This document shows, one piece after another, positions 30,274 through 37,964 of a stretch of 38,531 nt of DNA. The position numbers and the translations under genes are program-made. Positions within the stretch are counted from its first letter, which is position 1. The number at the start of each line of letters is the position of its first letter. A model generated the notes under the pieces. That model did no database searches. It was given only the letters and a program-made list of their open reading frames with translations, and was not told the DNA's origin. The stretch is from NCBI GenBank assembly GCA_049316905.1, contig JBMOJH010000021.1, positions 1-38,531 on the forward strand. The letters are read 5' to 3'. The DNA comes from CAIPVR01 sp049316905. Lineage in GTDB: Bacteria > Actinomycetota > Acidimicrobiia > Acidimicrobiales > Microtrichaceae.

Positions 30274-31812
30274 GTGCGTCGCGACCTCGACCGCGGGACC
30301 GGTGTCCTGGTGGCCCTCCACGGCCACGGTGACGAGCCCGCCTCCGCCCGCGCCTGGGGCCGACGTCTTCTCCCCGCGGGCTGGGAGCTCGTGGCCCCCG
30401 GCGCGCCTCGCGACGCCGAGGGCGTGCGCTCCTGGTTCCCGACCGGCCCGCGTGGCGTCGAGCCGACGGCGCTCGACGACGCGGCCGGACGCATCGCCGC
30501 GCTCGTCGAGCAGCTCCGGGCCGACGGGCGCCGGGTCGTGGTGGCGGGGTTCTCCCAGGGCGCAGCGCTCGCGCTGGTGCTCGGTCGCGGGGGAGTGCAG
30601 CCCGACGCAGTCGTGGCCGTGTGCGGGTTCCTGCCCGAGCTCGACCGGGCCGGTCCGGCCGCGGAGCTCCGACCGCCGGTCCGGTCCGGACCGCGGCACC
30701 CCCCGACGTTGCTGGTCGCAGCGGCGGAGGACGAGGTGGTGCCGGCCTTCCTGAGCGAGGACGCCGCCGCGGTCCTGGCCGCCGACGGGGCCCCGGTCAC
30801 CGGCGCGGTGCTCCCGGGCGGCCACGAGGTGGGTCCCTTCGCCGCGGACCGCGCCCGGGCGTGGCTCGCGGAGGTGCTCGCCCCGCGCCTCCAGGTCTCC
30901 GTCGCGCTGCCGGTGGACCGGGTCGACGCGGGCGCGGAGCTCGTGTCCGGTGACGCCGTCGCCGACCTGTCGATCGCGTACGAGCGGCTCGGTTTCCACG
31001 CCACCTTCGTGACCGACCATCCGGCGCCCGATGAACGGTGGCTGGCCGCCGGGGGCCACCACGCGCTGGAGCCGACCGTGGCCCTCGCGGTCGCGGGGGC
31101 CGCCACGCGGCACCTGCTCCTGCACACCAACCTCTACGTGCTGCCCTACCGGAACACGTTCCTCGCGGCGAAGGCACTGGCGTCGCTCGACGTGATGAGC
31201 GGCGGCCGTCTCGTGCTCGGCGTGGGCGCCGGCTACCTGCGCCCGGAGTTCCGGGCGTTGGGCGCGGACGCCGACGGGCGGGGTGCCGCGCTCGAGGAGG
31301 CGCTCGAGCTGCTCCCGAGGATCTGGGCCGGCCCGGTCGACGTGCCCGGGACGGGGGGAGCGGACGGACCGCCCCGACGGGTGCACGCCCGCCCGTCGCC
31401 GTGGCAGCGACCGCACCCGCCGATCTGGGTGGGGGGCAACAGTGCGGCGGCGTTGCGGCGAGCCGTCCGCCACGGCCAGGGCTGGTCGCCGCTGCCCACC
31501 CCGGGTGGGTTGGAGAAGGCGGTGGGCACGTCCGCGATCCGCGACCTCGACGAGCTCGGTGCTGCGCTCGTGCGGGCCGCGGCGCGCTGTGAGGCCGAGG
31601 GCCGTACCGAACCGTTGACCGTGTGCTTCACCCCGTTCGCCCAGACGGCCTACTCCGCGGATCCCGATCGGGGGCTGGCGGCTGTTCTGGAGGAGGCCGC
31701 CGCGCTCACGGAGATGGGCATCGACTGGCTGGCGATCACCGTGCCGGGCCGGTCGCGTGCCGAGGTGCGGGACCGGGCCGCCGCGCTGGCCGCCGGGCTC
31801 CGGCTCGGCTGA
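30274..31812 (+). CDS. Fusion of an alpha/beta hydrolase and a luciferase-like oxidoreductase
   Basis: One uninterrupted frame encodes 512 residues. Residues 9-203 are a carboxylesterase/phospholipase-type hydrolase: LVALHGHGD forms the oxyanion hole, GFSQG holds Ser94, AEDEVVP gives Asp153 and GGHEVGPF gives His184. Residues 206-512 are a luciferase-like, probably F420-dependent oxidoreductase: LSIAYERLGFHATFVTDHP, LHTNLYVLPYRNTFLAAK, LDVMSGGRLVLGVGAGY and PPIWVGGNSAAALRRA. The junction (VLAPRLQVSVALPV) is very short. A linked ester cleavage and redox step is conceivable, but no substrate can be named. GTG 30274 lies six bases after GAGGCT, a weak -10. The hydrolase catalytic residues are all present. 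Confidence 0.85.
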   Translation: MRRDLDRGTGVLVALHGHGDEPASARAWGRRLLPAGWELVAPGAPRDAEGVRSWFPTGPRGVEPTALDDAAGRIAALVEQLRADGRRVVVAGFSQGAALALVLGRGGVQPDAVVAVCGFLPELDRAGPAAELRPPVRSGPRHPPTLLVAAAEDEVVPAFLSEDAAAVLAADGAPVTGAVLPGGHEVGPFAADRARAWLAEVLAPRLQVSVALPVDRVDAGAELVSGDAVADLSIAYERLGFHATFVTDHPAPDERWLAAGGHHALEPTVALAVAGAATRHLLLHTNLYVLPYRNTFLAAKALASLDVMSGGRLVLGVGAGYLRPEFRALGADADGRGAALEEALELLPRIWAGPVDVPGTGGADGPPRRVHARPSPWQRPHPPIWVGGNSAAALRRAVRHGQGWSPLPTPGGLEKAVGTSAIRDLDELGAALVRAAARCEAEGRTEPLTVCFTPFAQTAYSADPDRGLAAVLEEAAALTEMGIDWLAITVPGRSRAEVRDRAAALAAGLRLG

Positions 31813-31825
31813 GCGGGCCGTCGCG

Positions 31826-32440
31826 TCAGACCACGCCCCACGCCGCGAGCAGGTCGCCGGTGGTGGTGAGCGTCGCCACGCCCGACAGGGTGTGGGTCAC
31901 CACGTCGTCGCCGTACGCGGCCGGCACGCCGACGACGGCGTCGGTCGGGACCACCACCCGGTAGCCGAGGTCCGCGGCCCCGAGGCACAGTCCGGTCACC
32001 CCCACGTTGAGCGAGACCCCGCACGCCACCACCGAGGTCACGCCCAATGACCGCAGCAACGGGTCGAGGTCGGTGCCGGGGAACGGCGTCAGGCCGTGAC
32101 GGCGGATGCTGTGCAGGTCACCGGAGGTGTCGCCCAGCTCCGCCACGAGCTCGGTGGCCGCCGTGCCGGCGAGGATCTGCTCCGGGTTGCGGGCGAGCGC
32201 GGCCAGGAGGGGCGTGTTCAACGGCGTGCCCGCCCGATCGGCGCGCCACTCCGCCACGCAGTGGACCACCGGCACGCCGGCGCGCCGGGCGCCGTCGACC
32301 AGTCGACCGCAGGCGTCGAGCGTGCCGCGTTCGGCCGCGGCCTCGCGGAGGTGGGGGAGGGTGGCCAGGTCGCCAACCACCCCGCGCTCGAGCTCCATCG
32401 TGACCAGCGCGGTGGTGGCGGGGGGTGGCAGTGCGGCCAT
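31826..32440 (-). CDS. Isochorismatase-fold (cysteine hydrolase family) protein, non-canonical triad
   Basis: The 204-residue protein has the family layout: TTALVTMELERGV at the first strand, IRRHGLTPFPGTDLDPLLRSLGV, and VVACGVSLNVGVTG. The usual Asp of the first strand is Glu16, the usual Lys is Arg114, and the nucleophilic Cys position is Gly147. True isochorismatases such as PhzD and EntB also have Gly there but keep Asp and Lys. The protein is therefore either an isochorismatase-like hydrolase with conservative swaps or an inactive binding protein. ATG 32440 is divergent from maf with 38 bases between the starts. It ends 13 bases from the fusion gene. Confidence 0.8.
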   Translation of the reverse strand: MAALPPPATTALVTMELERGVVGDLATLPHLREAAAERGTLDACGRLVDGARRAGVPVVHCVAEWRADRAGTPLNTPLLAALARNPEQILAGTAATELVAELGDTSGDLHSIRRHGLTPFPGTDLDPLLRSLGVTSVVACGVSLNVGVTGLCLGAADLGYRVVVPTDAVVGVPAAYGDDVVTHTLSGVATLTTTGDLLAAWGVV

Positions 32441-32466
32441 GAACGGCGAGGGTAGCGGTGGCCCGC

Positions 32467-32472
32467 CAGACT
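32467..32472 (+). promoter_or_regulatory. Possible leaderless -10 box for maf
   Basis: CAGACT is six bases before ATG 32479. Confidence 0.4.
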
Positions 32473-32478
32473 GCCGGG

Positions 32479-33102
32479 ATGGACCTGGTGCTCGCCTCGC
32501 GCTCGCGCTATCGGGCGCAACTGCTCGCGGACGCCGGCATCCCCGTGGCGATCGACCCGGCGGACGTGGACGAGCGAGCGCTCGACCACCTGCTCACCGA
32601 TGCCGGTGCGGAGGCGCTGGCCCTCGAGCTCGCCAGGCGGAAGGCGGCGGTCGTGGCACCGCGGCACCCGGGAGCCCTGGTCATCGCGGCCGACCAGGTG
32701 GGCGTGCTCGACACGCCCGACGGGCCGCGCCTGCTCACCCAGCAGCCCGACCCCGACGGCGCCGTGGAGCAGTTGCTGGCGCTGTCGGGCACCACGCACC
32801 GGCTGGTGAACGGGCTGGTCGTGCTCGACGCGGAACGCGGCAACGAGGTCAGCGGCACGGACGTGCAGGAGGTGACCTTCCGAACCCTCACCGAGGCGGA
32901 GGCACGGCAGTACGTCGAGCGGTTCCGCCCGTGGGACACCGCGGGTTCCTACCGCCTCGAGGACCAGGACGCGATGGCGCCCGGCGAGGGGTTCGTGACC
33001 TCGGTGGTGGGGGAGGACCCGAGCGGCGTGCTCGGGCTCCCGCTCCCGCTGCTGCGCCGGCTGCTCAGCCGAACGGGCCGGCCGGTGGGGCCGGACCGGT
33101 GA
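32479..33102 (+). CDS. Maf-like nucleotide pyrophosphatase (YceF type)
   Basis: The 207-residue protein should hydrolyse modified nucleoside triphosphates to keep them out of RNA and DNA. LVLASRSRYRAQLL is the Maf opening, AADQVGVLD holds the catalytic Asp72, and DTAGSYRLEDQ and GEDPSGVLGLPL close the site. The DQV form and the AGSYRLE segment resemble YceF, which prefers m7GTP, more than the GADTVV form of classical Maf. The first methionine that begins the motif is 32479. Its last 38 bases overlap the 3' end of the convergent GH3 gene. Confidence 0.88.
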   Translation: MDLVLASRSRYRAQLLADAGIPVAIDPADVDERALDHLLTDAGAEALALELARRKAAVVAPRHPGALVIAADQVGVLDTPDGPRLLTQQPDPDGAVEQLLALSGTTHRLVNGLVVLDAERGNEVSGTDVQEVTFRTLTEAEARQYVERFRPWDTAGSYRLEDQDAMAPGEGFVTSVVGEDPSGVLGLPLPLLRRLLSRTGRPVGPDR

Positions 33103-35620
33103 TGTCGAGCGGCACGACGGCGTGCACGTCACGGGACGACCGGGCCACGCGCAGCTCCACGGCCCCGGGCTCCACGACCCAGGCGCCGTGGCCGCTCGCC
33201 GTCGGCGTGTCGGCAACGCCGGGGTCCCACGCGGCGAAGGCCCGGGCGCCGAGCCGGAGCTCCACCACCTGCTCCTCGCCGGGTGCCAGATGGACCTTGG
33301 CGAACGCCCGGAGCTCCTGCTCGGGCCGCAGCAGCGTGCTCGCCACGTCGGCCACGTAGCACTGCACGACGTCGGAGCCGGCACGGCCGCCCGTGTTGCG
33401 CACCGGGAGCCGCAGCACCACCTCGGTGCCGTCGTCGAGATCCGCGACGTCGACCGACGCCCGGTCCGCCACCGGCGGGCCCCAGTCGAACGTGGTGTAC
33501 GAACCGCCGTGGCCGAAGCAGAACGCCGGTTCCACGCCGCGACGGTCGAAGCCGCGGTAGCCCATGAACAGCTGCTCGCCGTAGAGGACGTGGCCCGCGT
33601 CGCCGGGATAGGTCACGTCGGAGGTCCAGTCCTCGACGCGGCGACCGAAGGTCGTCGGGAGCCGGCCGCCGGGATCGGCCGTGCCGGTGAGCACGTCGGC
33701 CGTCGCCCCGGGGGTCTCCTGGCCGAGGTACCAGCCCATGACCAGCGCCGGCGCGTCGGCCGCCGCGGCCAGGTCCACCGGCGCGCCGGCGTTCACCACC
33801 ACCGCGGTGCGGGGGTTGGCCGCCACCACGGCGCGCACCAGGTCGTCCTGACCGCCCGGGAGGGCGAGCGTGGCGCGGTCGTGGCCCTCGCTCTCGCTGT
33901 CGCCGCTCATGCCGACCACGCAGATCACGGCGTCCGCGGCCGCGGCCGCGGCCACGGCACGGTCGAAGGCGTCGGCCGGGACCGGCGGGAGGTAGCCGAC
34001 CTGCAGGCCGCCCATGTCGAAGCCGTCGAGCGAGGCGTACTCGCAGACCAGCTCGATCTCCTCGCCGGCATCGAGGTGCACCGACCCGCGGATCTCCTCG
34101 GTCCCGAGGCCGAAGAAGGCGGTGCCCGGCCGGGGGTCGTCGCGGTTGTCGAGGAGCAGCTCACCGCCGAGGCGCAGCGTGCCCGTGCCCGCCGTGACGA
34201 GCGTGAAGGTGTGGTCGCCGGCGACCTCGGCGGTGAACGTCCCGGTCGCCCGGACGCTGAAGCCCTTGGCGGGCACCGCGTCGTCGTCGATCCAGTTGAG
34301 GCGCGTCCCCGCCGCGCCCTCCACGCGGGTCGGCGGCCCGTCGAGCTCGCGGTTCGGGAAGTACTCCAGCGTGAGCCCGGAGGCGCCGTGCTCGTGCTGC
34401 GCCGGCCGGATCTGCGCGGGCGGCACCGGCGGCGCGCTCGGGTGGGTGGCCGGCCCGGGCTCGTGCACGATGCGGACCCGGTCCCCGTAGTGGTCCCGGA
34501 GCCCGTCGAGGACCGAACCCGAGTGGTGCGGGTTGACCGTCGCGGAGCCGCCGCCCAGCAGCATGGTGTGGGCCGCGTTCGGCCCGACCACGGCGAGGGT
34601 GGCGCCGTCGGGGAGCTCCAGCGGGAGCACCGGCGTCCCGGCGACGGGTTCGTTGCGGAGCAGCACCACGGCCGCGGCGCCGGCCCGGCGGAGGACCTCA
34701 CGGGCGCCGGGGGCCTCCTCGGAGGACTCGGGGCGCTCGTCCGCGGTGAGCGCGCCGGTGCGACCGGCGAGGCGCAGGAGGCGTCGGGCCTGTTCCTCCA
34801 CCACTGCGGCATCGAGCCCGCCGTCGCGCACACGGGCCGCGGACGTGGTGCCCAGGTGGATCGGCGGGCCGGGCATCTCGAGATCCAGGCCCCCCTCCGC
34901 CGAGGCAGGGCTCTGGGCGCCCCACCAGTCGGAGATGACCGCGCCGCGGAATCCCCACTCGGTCTTCAGCAGGTCGACGAGCAGCCAGTGGTGCTCCGCG
35001 CAGTAGGTCCCGTTCAGCCGGTTGTAGGCCGACATCACCGCCGCCACGTCCGCCTCGGCGACCGCGGCCTCGAACGGGACGAGGTACAGCTCCCGGAGGG
35101 TCCGCTCGTCCACGTCGGAGGAGATGGTGTGGCGCTGGTACTCGCTGTCGTTCGCCACGAAGTGCTTGATGCACGCGCCAACGCCGGTGGACTGCACACC
35201 GCGGACGAACCCGACCGCGAGACGGGCGGTGAGGTACGGGTCCTCGGAGAAGCACTCGAAGTTGCGGCCGGCGAACGGGTGGCGGTGGAGGTTGACCGTC
35301 GGGGCGAGCAGCACGTGGGCCCGCTTGGCCCGGGTCTCGCCCCCGAGGATCCGGCCCACCTCCTCCACCAGCGGTGGGTCCCAGGTGGCGCCGAGGGCCG
35401 AGGAGCACGGGGTGAGGGCGGAGGTGGTGCCCACGAAGCGATCGCCCCGGGCGCCGACCGGTCCGTCGGTCATCTTGATCGGCGGCAGGCCCACGCGTTC
35501 CACGGCGTGGTTGCGCCACATGCCCACGCCGGCGGTCAGCGCGCTGCGTTCGTCGAGGTCGAGACGGTCGAGCAGTTCCTCCACCGTCGCCTCGGTCGCG
35601 TCGCTCTCGTGGCCGGTCAT
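33065..35620 (-). CDS. Glycoside hydrolase family 3 beta-glucosidase with PA14 domain
   Basis: The 851-residue enzyme has no signal peptide and so is likely cytoplasmic. Residues 10-290 are the TIM barrel: GRNFECFSEDPYL, IKHFVANDSE and GAVISDWWGAQ, with nucleophile Asp231. The alpha/beta sandwich from about 310 is split by a PA14-like carbohydrate-binding insert at about 415-560 (LTLEYFPNRELDG, FTAEVAGDHTFTLVT). After it, GMSGDSESEGHDR carries the likely acid/base Glu region and LPGGQDDLV follows. A fibronectin-III-like C-terminal domain starts near 745 (VRNTGGRAGSDVVQCYV). It should remove beta-linked glucose or related sugars from oligosaccharides or glycosides. ATG 35620 has an AGGGGGTG binding site. 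It overlaps maf by 38 bases. Confidence 0.93.
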   Translation of the reverse strand: MTGHESDATEATVEELLDRLDLDERSALTAGVGMWRNHAVERVGLPPIKMTDGPVGARGDRFVGTTSALTPCSSALGATWDPPLVEEVGRILGGETRAKRAHVLLAPTVNLHRHPFAGRNFECFSEDPYLTARLAVGFVRGVQSTGVGACIKHFVANDSEYQRHTISSDVDERTLRELYLVPFEAAVAEADVAAVMSAYNRLNGTYCAEHHWLLVDLLKTEWGFRGAVISDWWGAQSPASAEGGLDLEMPGPPIHLGTTSAARVRDGGLDAAVVEEQARRLLRLAGRTGALTADERPESSEEAPGAREVLRRAGAAAVVLLRNEPVAGTPVLPLELPDGATLAVVGPNAAHTMLLGGGSATVNPHHSGSVLDGLRDHYGDRVRIVHEPGPATHPSAPPVPPAQIRPAQHEHGASGLTLEYFPNRELDGPPTRVEGAAGTRLNWIDDDAVPAKGFSVRATGTFTAEVAGDHTFTLVTAGTGTLRLGGELLLDNRDDPRPGTAFFGLGTEEIRGSVHLDAGEEIELVCEYASLDGFDMGGLQVGYLPPVPADAFDRAVAAAAAADAVICVVGMSGDSESEGHDRATLALPGGQDDLVRAVVAANPRTAVVVNAGAPVDLAAAADAPALVMGWYLGQETPGATADVLTGTADPGGRLPTTFGRRVEDWTSDVTYPGDAGHVLYGEQLFMGYRGFDRRGVEPAFCFGHGGSYTTFDWGPPVADRASVDVADLDDGTEVVLRLPVRNTGGRAGSDVVQCYVADVASTLLRPEQELRAFAKVHLAPGEEQVVELRLGARAFAAWDPGVADTPTASGHGAWVVEPGAVELRVARSSRDVHAVVPLDITGPAPPAGPFG

Positions 35621-35667
35621 CGTGCACCCCCTGTCCCGGGCGTCGTCCGCCGCCACCGGGCACGGCG

Positions 35668-35673
35668 ACGGTA
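35668..35673 (-). promoter_or_regulatory. -10 box for the GH3 gene
   Basis: TACCGT on the minus strand gives a leader of about 40 bases before ATG 35620. It overlaps by two bases the plus-strand -10 at 35672. Confidence 0.45.
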
Positions 35674-35677
35674 GTGT
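35672..35677 (+). promoter_or_regulatory. -10 box for the small membrane protein gene
   Basis: TAGTGT predicts a leader of about 30 bases carrying a G-rich ribosome binding site (aggggga) before ATG 35716. Confidence 0.45.
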
Positions 35678-35715
35678 CTGTACGCCCGCGGGGGGAGCGG
35701 GCGACAGGGGGAGCG

Positions 35716-36081
35716 ATGCGCTACGAGCTGATGCGGCTGTTGCAGTTGGTGTTCTCGTTGTCGTTGATGTTCGGGGCGTTCGCCGCCGGGCTCGCGGCCG
35801 GCTGGTACCGGTGGGGACGCACGGGCACACCTGCGGGGGACGAGGTCGCGTCCCACTCGGGCCCCACGTTGTTCAGCGCGGACCCGGGCTTCGCGGCGGC
35901 CGCCGCGGAGGCGCCGGCCGGACCCCCGGTCGCCGTGCCCGTGCCGCCACGCCCCGTGCTCGTGGCGCCGGAGGTGGACCTGCGCGAGGCTCCGCGCCCG
36001 CACGCCACGTTCGCCCCCGGTGCGCTCCCGGCGCCCTTCGCCCCGGCCGCCGCACCCGTTCACGAGGAGCACGTCCGATGA
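35716..36081 (+). CDS. Small single-span membrane protein, unknown function
   Basis: The 121-residue protein starts with MRYELMRLLQLVFSLSL, and one hydrophobic segment (about 8-29) continues into AAGWYRWGR. The rest is Ala/Pro-rich and probably unstructured. No family is recognised. The ATG has a strong G-rich binding site eight bases upstream, and the stop overlaps the start of the SnoaL-like gene (ATGA). The coupling supports a real gene and perhaps membrane placement of its partner. Confidence 0.7.
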   Translation: MRYELMRLLQLVFSLSLMFGAFAAGLAAGWYRWGRTGTPAGDEVASHSGPTLFSADPGFAAAAAEAPAGPPVAVPVPPRPVLVAPEVDLREAPRPHATFAPGALPAPFAPAAAPVHEEHVR

Positions 36082-36587
36082 CCAACGCCGACCTCACGCC
36101 CGACGACCTCGTCCAGATCGAGCTGGTGAAGCGGGTGAAGTACGCGTACCTGCGCTGCCTCGACCAGAAGGACTGGGACGGTCTCGCCGAGTTGTTCTGC
36201 GAGGACGCCACGGCGTCCTACAGCGGCGGCAACTACACCTACACCGGCCGGGACGAGATCGTCGGCTTCATCAGCCGGAACATGGGCCGCGAGACGTTCC
36301 ACTCCAGCCACCGGGTGCACCACCCGGAGGTCGACGTGGATGGCGACCGGGCCACCGCCACCTGGGCCCTCGAGGACACCGTCCTCGACACCGAGTGGGG
36401 GTTCCTCCTCTCGGGTGCCGCGTTCTACGAGGACCGCTACCGCCGCGTGGATGGCCGCTGGCTGATCGAGCACACCGGCTACCGGCGGAGCTTCGAGTAC
36501 ATGCTCCCCACCGCCACGCTGCAGGGGTTCTCGGTCACCGCGAGCTGGTGGGCCACCGACGGCCGCAGCAACCTCCCGGTTCAGTGA
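36078..36587 (+). CDS. SnoaL-like (NTF2 fold) domain protein
   Basis: The 169-residue protein is a single cone-shaped NTF2-fold domain. LVKRVKYAYLRCLDQKDWDGLAELFCEDATASY is the classic opening helix-strand, FHSSHRVHHPEVDVDGDRATATWALED the central sheet, and AFYEDRYRRVDGRWLIEHTGYRRSF the closing strands. Such proteins include steroid and polyketide isomerases, dehydratases and accessory proteins. It is coupled to the small membrane protein and lies 75 bases before an amidohydrolase that has its own promoter, a pairing that fits ring-compound or steroid catabolism (inference). Confidence 0.87.
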   Translation: MTNADLTPDDLVQIELVKRVKYAYLRCLDQKDWDGLAELFCEDATASYSGGNYTYTGRDEIVGFISRNMGRETFHSSHRVHHPEVDVDGDRATATWALEDTVLDTEWGFLLSGAAFYEDRYRRVDGRWLIEHTGYRRSFEYMLPTATLQGFSVTASWWATDGRSNLPVQ

Positions 36588-36621
36588 CCCGGGCGACCGG
36601 GGGCGCCGCAGGTGGTCGGGA

Positions 36622-36627
36622 TAGAAT
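36622..36627 (+). promoter_or_regulatory. -10 box for the amidohydrolase gene
   Basis: TAGAAT, one of the best -10 matches in the window, predicts a start near 36634. The leader carries GGGAGGA before GTG 36663. Confidence 0.6.
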
Positions 36628-36644
36628 CTGACGACCCGTCAGAT
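36626..36644. promoter_or_regulatory. Palindromic operator over the amidohydrolase transcription start
   Basis: ATCTGACG and CGTCAGAT are perfect 8-base inverted repeats around ACC. The site overlaps the end of the -10 and the expected start of transcription, where a bound repressor would block initiation. The form is that of TetR-family sites. No regulator gene is nearby. Confidence 0.65.
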
Positions 36645-36662
36645 CCGTCCGGGAGGACCGCC

Positions 36663-37895
36663 GTGACCATCACCGAGGAGCGTGGCGACGCCACCGGGAC
36701 CCCCGAGGACCTGCCGAAGATCGTGTCGGTCGATGACCACGTGGTGGAGCCGGCGCACGTCTGGGAGCGCTGGCTGCCCGCCCGGTTCCGGGAGCGTGGC
36801 CCGCGGATCGAACGGCGGGGGATCGGCCACATGCGCCACGTGGGTGGCGGCGCCTACGAGCAGACCTTCGACCCCGAGGGCCGCCCGGCGGACTGCTGGG
36901 TGTTCGAGGACCTCGTCTACATCCACAAGCGCCACGTGGCCGCCGTCGGGTACTCCCGCGACGAGATGACGATGACGCCGATGACCTACGACGAGATGCG
37001 CCCGGGGTGCTACGACCCCGCGGCGCGCCTCGCCGACATGACGGTGAACCACACCGACGTGTCGCTCTGCTTCCCGACCTTCCCGCGCTTCTGCGGGCAG
37101 ACCTTCACCGAGGCGAAGGACCGCGAACTCGGCGAGGCGTGCGTGTACGCCTACAACGACTGGATGGTCGAGGAGTGGTGCGGCGATTCGGGCGGGATGC
37201 TCCAGCCGCTGATCATCGTGCCGCTGTGGGACGCGGAACTCGCCGCGGCCGAGGTCCGCCGCAACGCGGCACGCGGTGTGCATGCCGTGTGCTTCTCGGA
37301 GATCCCGCCGCACCTGGGCCTCCCGAGCATCCACTCCGGGTTCTGGGACCCGTTCTTCGCGGCGTGCGCCGAGACCGGCACCGTGGTGTGCATGCACATC
37401 GGATCCTCGTCGCGGATGCCGGCCACCTCGCCGGACGCGCCGGTGGCCGTGGCGGCCACGCTGAGCTTCGGCAACTCCATGGCGTCGTTGTCGGACTTCC
37501 TGTTCTCCGGCGTGCTGGTGCGCTTCCCCGACCTGCGCCTCGCGTACTCGGAGGGCCAGATCGGCTGGCTCCCGTACATCCTCGAGCGCGCCGATGACGT
37601 GTGGCGGGAGCACCGGGCGTGGGGCGGCGTGGCCGAGACGATCCCCGAACCGCCGTCGACCTACTACTACCGGCAGGTGTACGGCTGCTTCTTCCGCGAC
37701 CGTCACGGCTTGGAGAGCCTCGAGCGGGTGGGGGTGGACAACATCACCTTCGAGACCGACTACCCACACACGGACTCCACCTGGCCGGACAGCAAGGAGG
37801 TCGCCTTCGACATGATGGGACACCTCCCGCCGGACGTGCAGTACAAGATCCTGCGCGGCAACGCGATCCGGATGCTGTCGCTCGACATCGTGTGA
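36663..37895 (+). CDS. Amidohydrolase-2 family metal-dependent hydrolase
   Basis: The 410-residue protein is a COG2159-type TIM barrel, related to aminocarboxymuconate-semialdehyde decarboxylase. IVSVDDHVVEPAHVWERWLPAR is the opening motif, where this group has DxH or DDH in place of HxH. CMHIGSSS gives a metal-binding His, and TFETDYPHTDSTWPDS holds the late Asp and His residues. Members decarboxylate or hydrolyse aromatic and other ring-derived acids; in actinomycetes they often sit with oxygenase and lipid genes. The substrate is unknown. GTG 36663 has a GGGAGGA site and follows a palindromic operator. Confidence 0.88.
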   Translation: MTITEERGDATGTPEDLPKIVSVDDHVVEPAHVWERWLPARFRERGPRIERRGIGHMRHVGGGAYEQTFDPEGRPADCWVFEDLVYIHKRHVAAVGYSRDEMTMTPMTYDEMRPGCYDPAARLADMTVNHTDVSLCFPTFPRFCGQTFTEAKDRELGEACVYAYNDWMVEEWCGDSGGMLQPLIIVPLWDAELAAAEVRRNAARGVHAVCFSEIPPHLGLPSIHSGFWDPFFAACAETGTVVCMHIGSSSRMPATSPDAPVAVAATLSFGNSMASLSDFLFSGVLVRFPDLRLAYSEGQIGWLPYILERADDVWREHRAWGGVAETIPEPPSTYYYRQVYGCFFRDRHGLESLERVGVDNITFETDYPHTDSTWPDSKEVAFDMMGHLPPDVQYKILRGNAIRMLSLDIV

Positions 37896-37952
37896 CCGCG
37901 GCACCGGTCGGGGCCGAGCGGAACCCGACGGCGTCCCGGCGCGACGCTCTGG

Positions 37953-37958
37953 CAGGCT
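37953..37958 (+). promoter_or_regulatory. Possible leaderless -10 box for the AlgH-like gene
   Basis: CAGGCT is six bases before ATG 37965. Confidence 0.35.
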
Positions 37959-37964
37959 GAGGGC

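Noticed and set aside
30850..30920. A frameshift or missed gene boundary in the hydrolase-oxidoreductase gene
   Set aside because: The frame is open and domain-like on both sides, and no start with a binding site is visible at the junction, so I treat it as a true fusion.
33122..35674. An 850-codon plus-strand frame opposite the GH3 gene
   Set aside because: The product is His/Arg/Gly-rich without motifs; the GH3 frame on the other strand is well supported.
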